Shown here one piece after another: positions 55,676-64,000 of a stretch of DNA of 64,000 bases. Made by a program: the position numbers and the translations under genes. Position 1 is the stretch's first letter. Every line of letters starts with the position of its first letter. Origin of the DNA: Torreya grandis (taxonomy: Eukaryota; Streptophyta; Pinopsida; Cupressales; Taxaceae); NCBI GenBank assembly GCA_037957365.1, contig JARHVA010003187.1, positions 1,098,001 to 1,162,000 on the forward strand. The letters are read 5' to 3'. A model generated the notes under the pieces. The model saw only the letters and a list, made by a program, of their open reading frames with translations. It searched no databases and was not told the origin of the DNA.

Positions 55676-57081
55676 CTGTAGACACCTAAATAATGTCTAA
55701 CCCTTGGTCACTTTCCCCCTTAGTCCATTCCTAACCCATTCCTAACAATTACTAATTTAAAATAATTAACTTACTTTGAATTAACCCCCCTCCTTTGACA
55801 CCTCGCCTTGGACTAATTCCCATCCTATGACTCACCCAAGACCAATTCCTACTCTCTCTAACCACCTAACAAACTCTTGTGCGTATTTAGCACAATCCTC
55901 GACATTCTCCAATGGATAGTGCACTTGGCAGATGAAAAATGGGCTTGGTGGCTCATTTTGCCCATTCTAACCCCGCCGACGTCGGTCAAGTGTCGGCCGA
56001 CGCCAGCGGAATCGCCGACGTCGATTATACTTAACCAATTCTTCTGACTCTTTGGAGATCCAAATCAGAAATCAGCTAATCTGCAGAAGCAACGAATGAA
56101 TCCTTGAGTCTTTGACCATCCGTCAATCTGTGAAATCTCTCAATCAAGCCTCTCACTCTCTCCCTCAGGTGCAGCACAGCTTTAGGTTCTCCATTAGCAA
56201 CAGGTTCTCCACATAGGCTACATCAACAGCAGGTATAGGAATCATCAGTAGCACACCTTCTACAAGGCACAGGTAAGTATATTATCTGTGTTTTTATTCT
56301 CTTTTCAGTTATTTGCTTTCAAACAATATCTCCCTAGACCAGACTGTTAACCAAGCCAGACCCTAATCTTGACTTATCCACCTCTCTGTTTCCTCCGTCC
56401 TCTATCGGACCATACACTCTGCCCATTCAACCAGACTCTCAGACCCAGACCCCAGACCATTCAACCAAGCCCAAAAACTTTTGTCTCAAGACTGTTAACA
56501 AACCTAGACCTTTCCTTGGCCTTCTCCATAGACCAAAACCCTGACCAGACTCTATCCACAGACCACAGACCTGCCCAGACCCCGTCTAAGCTAATTGCCC
56601 CGATCGACGCCAGTCATTACCCCAACTGACATCGGCAGATTAACCGACGTCGGCACCTTGACCAACTGAGGCTGGTAGGCTTACCGACGCCGGCGACTGT
56701 GATCAATTCGATAGCTTCTTTCAAGTAAGTCTTTGCTTCTCCTTTGCATTTCCATATTTTATCACTTTTAGTTCTTCATTATTCAGCTATTTATTAGACA
56801 TTTCTTTCTGTTGATTAGTGGGTTTATATCCCTTAAGGAAGTTTTCATACTTTTGGGATCAAGCTTTCACTTAACAACCCACCATCTGTCTATTTAATGC
56901 CTTCTTTTGTCCAAGCTTCTTTTCTTTGCAGGTGTCATTCCTCCACAGCTAAAGACGAGTACTCACAGCGTCTGGATTACGGTGCGCAGACTATATCCAG
57001 GTACATCAAGCCTTGACCATTCCTTCTTAAGTTTCTTATTTTCTTCCTTTAAAATCTGAAAACAAAATTTGAATAGAAACA
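55676..57081 (+). repeat. E4 5' LTR, 1,406 bp
   Basis: TGTAGACACC at the left, GAATAGAAACA at the right, PBS three bases later. Motif clusters at 55975-56025 (GCCGACGTCGGTC, GCCGACGCCAGC, GCCGACGTCGATT) and about 56600-56700 (TCGACGCCAG, CTGACATCGG, ACCGACGTCGG, ACCGACGCCGG). Confidence 0.85.
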
Positions 57082-57084
57082 TTC

Positions 57085-57103
57085 TGCCATGCCCGGTGGG
57101 ACC
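57085..57103 (+). other. E4 primer-binding site
   Basis: TGCCATGCCCGGTGGGACC, three bases after the LTR, aligned with the E3 PBS TGGCACACCGAGTGGGACC. Probably TGG originally. Confidence 0.6.
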
Positions 57104-58188
57104 CCTTTAGGGCCTTCCTTGGGTTCCCATCCTTCTTTATTCATTTAGTTGCGTTAGGCTTCTTAACCTTCACCTCTTTCTTCTTTTCTAAAAAAATCAT
57201 AAGCAGGAAATAAAAAGAACTTTTTCTTTCTTTTTCTTGCATTTTAAGACTAGTAAAAAGATCATTTTCTTCAACCCTTTCTCCAACTTGTATTCATTCC
57301 AATTCAATATTTCGATTTGGGGCTTTAAAACTTACTGCATTCCATTTCTTGCTTTCTTGCATCTTTCTAGTCCACACTTAGTAATTAGTAAAATGCATAT
57401 TGAATGAACCGTAGATCACTCAATGTTACACAACCAGACCACGAGCACTCAATTAAACATCAAACTCACTTGAGACAAGGCCCGACTGGGATTTCATCAC
57501 CCAGCGGATACCTTACCCAACCCAGCAATCCTACTTGGATTTCACCACCAAGGGGAAAGCCAACTCTGTTCTCTAGCAGAGTCTAAACTATAGTGAAAGT
57601 ATATTTTGGCTAAGCGAAACCAGCTAACCACTAGAATCGTGAAGTGAGGGGAGCTTGCTCCTTAGCACCAGGCCTGTATGGAAGCTAATACAGATTTTTG
57701 AGCGCCTTAACATACCTGAAACCATCTTTAGATTACCTATTCTAGGACCCTTCTTATAGCCAACTTCCTCAAACATTACATTAAGGCATAAACCACACGA
57801 ACTTAATAAAATTGTTTCTAGGGATTTAACGCTAGGCTCTGTCTGTCATCATCATATTTTTTGTTTTTATTTGTCTTTTTTGAGCTGGTAAGGACGTCTT
57901 CTCCATTTCCAAAAACTTTTTTTTTGAGTTTCTGGAAAACACAGTAATCGACATCAGTTCTGTAACCGACATCGGCGAATTTTCTGTACCGGCATCGGTC
58001 ATCTGACCGACATCGGCAGCCTTCTTCACCGACATCGGTTTTTATACCGACATCGGTCTCTGTCTATTTTCTTTTTCCAAAAAATAGCAAGCTTAAAATC
58101 CAACCTTCTGGCTGTCTAAACATTCATTCTAGTTTTTTGAGACTAACAGAACACAGTTTTCTGAAACCTGATCCTTTCTTGCCTTGAA
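57104..58188 (+). other. E4 leader with palindromic cluster
   Basis: No ORF shared with E3. 57950-58070 contains TCGACATCAG, ACCGACATCGG, ACCGGCATCGG, ACCGACATCGG, ACCGACATCGG and ACCGACATCGG at 15-25 bp spacing, ending ~120 bp before the gag start. Here nearly all units keep the left ACCGAC half and have CG-to-CA in the centre. Confidence 0.75.
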
Positions 58189-61100
58189 TGGTTTTGACAC
58201 ACAGTCAAACCAAGGCCCTTCTTGACCACGCTAGTCAACAACCGCTTCCACCTTCACTAACCAGTCCTGTAATGGAGTTCAACTCGGAGACTGAAAGAAC
58301 TCCTACTCGCCCAACCCCGCCTCAAACTCCTATCGTCCGAAAAGGGGACCAAGATTTCGCCTGATTTTTGGACCTTAACATCAAAGCCTTACAACACTAT
58401 CTCGCAAATAGCCAAACGTGAGACTCCCTAGGCAACCCAATCTATGGGATGCCGACTTCCTTAGTTGACACAAGAATCACATCAACCGCACCTACAATTC
58501 AGCCACTAGACAACACCGCCACCAATAACCCAACCGTGTCTTACCTTCAAAACGTAACCTCTCCATCTAAACCTACTTCCATGGGGATTCCGATACTCCC
58601 TCAACCTCAAGTCACTCAACCAAACCCCACACCTTTCCAAAACCTACTAGTCTCTATTCCCCCTACTCTTGCACCTATAAACACAAGAGTAACCATTTAT
58701 CCGTCAACAAGCGTAGCCACTCCTCAACCATCCTTGACGGCCCCTATCCAACTTATGCCAACCAACCCCATAACACAAGTGCCCTTGGCTCCAACTTTTG
58801 CTCCCATAACCAGCTATCCATATGTTGCGTCTATGCAACCATCCACGTCATACGCCCCTCCCAATATCTTCCAAGTGCCTTATAATCTAGGGGGCGCTCC
58901 ACCCGCCAATCCGTCAGCAGATATCATCAAAATGCTGATGGATAAGATGTCTAGTTTAGAGACATCCATTTTCAGCTCATGCAATGCTCTCTCATATGAG
59001 CAAATTTGCAATGAGCCTATTCATCCTTCCATTCCAATTAGACCATACCCCAACCAGTGGGAGCTTCCCAAATTTTCTCGCTTTCAAAGCAAGGAAGACC
59101 CACAGCAACACTTACGGGCATTTAGACATGCCTGCTACCTTATTGCTCATGATGATGCATTGCTCTTGCGTACATTTCCTATGTCCCTTTCTGGTGCTGC
59201 ACTCAACTGGTACAACTCCATTGCCAACCATTCCCTCTTCACATTTATACAGCTGGCCCAGTGCTTTCTTGACCACTTCTCCATTAATATCACCAAGAAA
59301 GTCTCGATCACAGACCTCTACACTATCCGCTAATTCGAGGATGAATCAGTAGCTGACTTCGTTGCTCGCTGGAGAGGTCTCATCAATCAACTCTCCTTTT
59401 CCTTACCTCAAACTGAACTTATTGAATTATTCTCTTGAGCTTGCGCCAAACACATTTCTTCCACTTTAAGGGTTCAGACCTTCCGTACTTTCGACGAAGC
59501 CTTCACGATGGCCCATAAACTTGAATTACGTGCCATCGAGGAGAATAAAGTCAAGTTGCGGAGCAAAAACCCTAACTCTAAGACTAATGACTCTTCTTCT
59601 TCTAAACCTTCATCATCAAATCCTAAGTTTAAAGCTTCAACTAACGTTGTGGTTGTTAGACCTTCGTCCTCTTCATCCAATCAACCTGAGCCATCCACAT
59701 CTCAAAGTGCCACCCGTCAATTCCAGTAGAGATACGTACAAAGACAATATACTCCTCTTGGATAATCTTACGCATCTATACTGGAAAAACTTGTTAAACA
59801 GGGGATTATCAACCTCCCCCAGATTCGACCACCGCCATAATTTGATCCCTCACGCACCATTCCTGCGTGGTATAGGGAAAATGACTTCTGCAATTTCCAC
59901 TGTGTCAAAGGTCATGACACGGGAAACTGTAAAACTTTCAAAAACATAATCCAGGACATGCTTGAAAAGGGAGAGCTCGTTCTAGATAATCCCAATGCAC
60001 CTCCAAACCAAGGCATTGATATTTTCAAGCAGCCATTCCCCAATCATCCACCAACCCAAAATAATGTCCAGACTTTGATTGACAACACACACGAACACGA
60101 TATTCAAACGATCAATACGGTCTCACCCTTCATCCCCAACCAACCTCAAGAGGTTAGCCCATCTACCAGTCCATCACGTGTGGACGAACCTCTTTCCCTG
60201 GTTAGTTCTCCATCAACCTCTCTCATCTTGGAGGACGCCTCAACCTTACCGACACCACTGGTCTCACCATCTTCCTTTCTTCTGCCTATGGAGGACCTGA
60301 CCTTACCTACTCCTCGATCGCAAGTGGAGGGCACCATAATCCCTGCCCTTTACCCACTTGAGGAGTCACACTCTCTAGTTCCTTCTCCACCAAGAGAAGA
60401 ACTTGACTCTCCATCTTTCTCGACCAATGACAATCCAGTTATAACTCCCACACACCTTGGGTCTGAAACTATTGCCACACCTAATACATCTTCTCAAGAA
60501 TCCAAACCTCATCCCACATCCTCTCAACCATTTTCTCTACTAGTAGAGATATTAGAACTTCTCCCTTCAAGGAAAGTGGAGCATCGGGGATTGTGGGAAC
60601 ATCTTAAAGTTCTTCAACATTCCCGTGCCCTCTCGTCTCATACTGCCAATCCTTCCAAGGCAGAATCATCTAAGACTCCAAACAAAGACCAAACCCCCGC
60701 TTCTAAACCTGCACCTACCCAATCTAAACCAATCAAGTCACTTGGCATTCGCCCTCTCTCTACCCTCACTCACCCACAAGTGAAAGTGGACTTGGACCAA
60801 ACCTCGACCAAAAGTAGTCTTCCAACCAAGTCAAAGAAGACTGCCAGACCACAGAAGCGAACCCCTCCTCCACCGTCAACTTTGCCCTACATCTTAGGTC
60901 CTCATCCTTCTACCCTAATCAGCGTGCTTCCTACTCCGACCCTTAACCAACACAAATTACCTCCATTACTTCCTTTGCCAACCACAAGTCAATCTCCTCT
61001 CAAAAATTTGGCACCTCTCACAAAGAAAGTGCCATCTTCACCTGTCACCGCACCACCAACCCAAAAGGTGGTACAAAAACCTTCTTCAACATCTCCCAAG

Positions 61101-61700
61101 CAGAAGTCACCAATGCGTCATGTATCAACAAGCACAGACCCCTTCTTAGGTTTGTATGCTTTGATATTACACTAACTTTTGCAGACTTCTAGCATTACCC
61201 TTCCTTCTATCAAGCCATTCCAACCCCTCGGGTCAAAACCATCTTGGTTCGATGATACAAAGATTTGTTTATACCATTGCATGCCAGGACACGATACCGA
61301 GACTTGTTGTGCCCTCAAGGCAGTCGTTCGCCGCTATATGGATAAAAACACTCTTCTCCTTGAGGACACTCTTGACCAACCCTCGACACCTTCCCATCCA
61401 ACCTCTTCAACCACGTCAACATCTCACCAACAGACCATAACCCCTTCTTCACCTACTATATTTGAAATCAATGCTATCCATATAACCACTAGGTCACAAA
61501 AGGACAAGGCAAAAGAAAAAGCCGCTATTTCTTGGACCTATCCTTTTGTCCAGGCACCTCAACCACCGAAACCCAAGATTTCCATCTTAGGTGCGTCCCC
61601 ACCCCCTTCTTCAGAGGCAATCACAGAATCTATGATAAAACAACTTCATCAAACGCCTGTGAAGATGACCCTATATGACCTTATCCAAAGTTCCCCCTAG
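58189..61700 (+). pseudogene. gag: E4 gag with two zinc-knuckle-like motifs, broken
   Basis: Starts ATGGTTTTGACACACAGTC (MVLTHSQTKALLDHA). Frame 58449-59333 carries the Pro/Thr-rich part and the capsid-like core (QWELPKFSRFQSKEDPQQHL, ALNWYNSIANHSLFTFIQLA). After stops, CNFHCVKGHDTGNC lies near 59891-59930. The long frame 59958-61175 (405 codons) is Pro/Ser/Thr-rich, and frame 61179-61700 has CLYHCMPGHDTETC at about 61267. Only a handful of stops separate these frames, fewer than in E1, so loss of function is recent. Same order as in E3. Confidence 0.8.
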
Positions 61701-62915
61701 CATCGCCAGGCTCTAATCAAAGCCCTACAGGCAGTAAAAGTCCAACCTGAAGACCCTCAACCACTTGCTGCCTTAGTCTATTCTTTATCCCCCGTCGCCT
61801 CCATCACTTTCAGTAATTTTGAGATTCCAACCTCTACCATGGAAGATCAGGACGCTGCCCTTTTTATCACAGCCTACATTGATCAAACCCGTATTAAACG
61901 AGTTATGATTGATGGGGGTGCTAGCATTAATATCATTTCCTCCCACACCTTTGATCAATTGGCCCTTCCCAAGAATTGCGTATCGAAAACTGACGCAATC
62001 CTTAGATCCTTTAATGACACCACCACTAACACTATTGGCACTGTTGTCCTCCATATCCACATTGGTCCACGCACAATCCCAGAGCTCTTCTACATCATTG
62101 AAGGAGAATTCCAATATAACATGCTCTTAGGGCGACCCTGGATCCGCGCTATGGCTTGCGTCCCTTCAACACTTCACTGTTGTGTCAAATTTGAACACGA
62201 CAAACAAGTCCATGTCATTCCCGCCGACCCATCCCCTTTTAAGACTTGTAACACAACCTATAGCCCAAATGACGTTCTTATCCTGCTCAAGGCATCAACC
62301 CAAACATCATCTCCATCCGCAGAAGCGTCAACTAGTACGCAAACAACGGTTGCCACCACATCATCTTCTCAATTAACAACCAAGGACCCCATGGATGACA
62401 TCTTCCAAAGACTTTCACTAGGGGAATATCGCCTCCTTACTCTAGACATGTTCCAGACTCCTCAAGAGTATGGACAGCTTCATCAAAACCCAAACTATGA
62501 CTGTCGGATCAGAATGGTCATTCCTTATGGTCCTCCTAGCCTTCGAACTAATCTCATCTATGGGGGGCTGGATCAAGCTCCTACTGAATCAAATCCTTCC
62601 TCCTCACCTCAAATATTTACATCCGATTTCTCCTTTCTTAGCAACCCCACCTTTGCACATACCTACCTTTATAGGTGTGCCTAGAAGGGTTTTGGCTTTG
62701 GACGTTATGAACAAGGCTCCCATCAGCCTATCGAAACACCCAATGACGATAACGCAAAGAAACGGTATGGACTGGGTTTCCAAGAACCCATTGAGGCTTC
62801 CACAAACCTTTGCCCTGAACCAACCATCGACCAATTTCTTCTAGACTCGCCTATTCCTCCTCCTTCACCTACGGAGTCGGTGGTTTCCATCCCTCCTAAC
62901 TTTTTCACTACCTAA
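61701..62915 (+). pseudogene. E4 aspartic protease and G-patch-like region
   Basis: The frame 61839-62684 contains RVMIDGGASINIISSHTFD (catalytic DGGA), TIPELFYIIEGEFQYNMLLG and the segment FQRLSLGEYRLLTLDMFQTP shared with E3. A TAG follows in YLYRCA, stop, KGFGFGRYEQGSH; the same frame continues through RYGLGFQEP to VVSIPPNFFTT at about 62914. Confidence 0.8.
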
Positions 62916-63278
62916 ATGTCATTCGTTTAGGTCCCCTAAATCTATCACCCAGGTAGGGTACCCAGGCTCTCCTTCTCGTTTTCTTTCCATCCCATTGATC
63001 ATTTACACTGGGTGGTAGACATTCTTCCTACCACAAAATGACTGGGGGGAGTTTGACTTTATACCGACTATCATAACCTTGATCAGACCAATGACCGAAC
63101 ATCAACCAGTCAAATGTCAACCAGACACTGACCAATCATCAATCATCACCTTGACCAAACATTCAACCCAAACATTCAACCACCCTTTTTTATCAAAACA
63201 TTCAACCAGCCTCGACCAATCAGCCACCGTATCAACCAACTTTATGTCCAAACATCAATCATGTGACCAATATGGAAT
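62916..63278 (+). other. short replacement of RT-RH-IN in E4
   Basis: 62916-62995 still aligns with E3 just before RT (AGGTCCCCTAAATCTATCAC). Then ~280 bp without pol similarity, with a purine run ACTGGGGGGAG (63041-63052) and repeats of CATTCAACC and GACCAATCA (63090-63240). In E3 the same interval holds more than 3 kb of pol. Confidence 0.65.
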
Positions 63279-63429
63279 GGAGTAACCAAGGTAAATTCGC
63301 TCCTAATTGGCTCAGACCTTATATCATAACGCACAAATATGGATCAGGGACTTATCGTCTGTCTTCTCTTGAAGGCTGACCAGAACCTGAGCCTCTTAAT
63401 GCTTTGCATCTACGACCATTCTATTGTTA
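63279..63429 (+). pseudogene. E4 integrase C-terminal tail
   Basis: WSNQGKFAPNWLRPYIITHK, YGSGTYRLSSLEG, stop, PEPEPLNALHLRPFYC then stop. It follows the G.F.P.W.GPY.I...Y..G.Y.L pattern of Ty3 integrase ends and matches E3 at 39886-39996. Cut off from any core domain. Confidence 0.75.
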
Positions 63430-64000
63430 GTCGAGTACTCATCCACTTGGCATTTAACTTGAGCTCGTCCCTTGAGCAATCCTTGTCCTTTTTATCCTTA
63501 ATCCATTTCACCCTTTTTTTCATTAACAAAATCCTCTACAACCCTTTTATGATGTACGGATGCTTCGTCCTAATAAAAGGGATCCCTTGATCTTCTATAA
63601 GTCTTGTCCATGACTCAATATTCTGTCAAAACTAAATCAAGATGTCAAAATATCCAAGGTCACAAAAACAAACCAAAAAGTAGACTGCTCCCTCGAAGGA
63701 CAGCTGCGCTATCATTGTTGTAGCTAATAGACTGCTCCCTCGAAGGACAGCTATTCAAAAGCCCTTAAATCTATAAAGCAAAGTATAGACCACTCTCTCG
63801 AAGGATGGCTATGACTAAATCTTGCTAAAAATAACACTTGTTTAGAAGCTTCTTGCATCAATCAGCTTCACAAATGACCACCAAACAAATGACATCTTTA
63901 TGTGGACTTCCCGTATTGATCAGTCCGCTCTCTCTTAAAAAAAAATGGGTCATGGACTTGACTTGTAGTTGTCTCAGGGTCTCCTATAAAATGGGGAAAA
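63430..64000 (+). other. E4 3' region, start
   Basis: Aligns with E3 39885-39260 in reverse. Carries three CTCCCTCGAAGGACAGC units at 63681, 63728 and 63785. The remainder, including any antisense ORF and the 3' LTR, lies beyond the window. Confidence 0.7.

Larger units (their letters stand above)
55676..64000 (+). mobile_element. E4: E3-family Tat element lacking the pol core, 3' end outside window
   Basis: A 5' LTR of 1,406 bp (TGTAGACACC...GAATAGAAACA), PBS, leader with palindromic cluster, gag with two Cys/His motifs, PR and G-patch-like end as in E3. RT, both RNase H and the integrase core are missing; 62996-63278 stands in their place, before an integrase tail and the E3-like 3' region. 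LTR similarity to E3 is clear but diverged, so it is a different subfamily. The insertion interrupts the E2 5' LTR. Confidence 0.85.

Overview
The window looks like a block of nested LTR retrotransposons from a large, repeat-rich land-plant nuclear genome. A gymnosperm seems likely from the size and decay state of the elements, but this is inference and nothing here fixes the species. I see no intact host gene, no rRNA or tRNA gene, no CRISPR array and no bacterial feature. Almost all recognisable coding sequence is broken gag/pol, and most stop codons look like C-to-T or G-to-A decay.

Layout. (1) 1-4257: AT-rich sequence with a local duplication and a small MULE-like relic. (2) 4258-23955: element E1, plus strand, a decayed Ty3/gypsy element. 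Two ~4.8-kb direct repeats (4258-12121 and 19130-23955) flank a degenerate primer-binding site (PBS) and gag-PR-RNaseH-RT-RNaseH-IN. Each repeat carries the same broken ~1,000-codon ORF of unknown function. The left repeat is split by E5 (6028-9068, minus), an internally deleted Ty1/copia element with a perfect 5-bp target duplication. (3) 23956-28124: AT-rich spacer with two long TA microsatellites and a purine-rich tract. (4) 28125-55675: element E2, minus strand, related to E1, with LTRs of at least 2.8 kb, gag, PR and an RNase H fragment, but with the RT-IN core lost. (5) 31901-50667: element E3, minus strand, nested in the E2 protease/RNase H region. It is a ~17.5-kb Tat-lineage Ty3/gypsy element with two 1,388-bp LTRs, gag with two zinc-knuckle-like motifs, PR, RT, a degenerate RNase H, a second RNase H, a DD35E integrase and an antisense plant-mobile-domain ORF. 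E3 itself contains E6 (38004-39244), a nearly solo LTR with an initiator-Met type PBS. (6) 55676-64000: element E4, plus strand, an E3 relative inserted in the E2 right LTR. It keeps gag and PR, but RT-RH-IN is replaced by a short sequence before the integrase tail. Its 3' end lies outside the window.

Order of events by nesting: E5 is younger than E1; E3 and E4 are younger than E2; E6 is younger than E3.

The most interesting signal is not a gene. Short palindromic motifs are repeated many times in the control regions of these unrelated elements. In E3, E4, E5 and E6 the motif is ACCGACGTCGGT and its CpG-decay forms, which is two DRE/CRT-type cores (RCCGAC) tail to tail around an ACGT centre. 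In E2 the U3 carries several dozen TTGAACC/GGTTCAA units. In E1 the corresponding region carries GTGGCA/TGCCAC dyads, including a perfect 15-bp hairpin. E1 and E2 also share a five-copy AGACTTTGTGCT motif just downstream of the TATA box. The second notable point is an RNase H domain placed between protease and RT in E1 and E2, an order that differs from the usual Tat arrangement.
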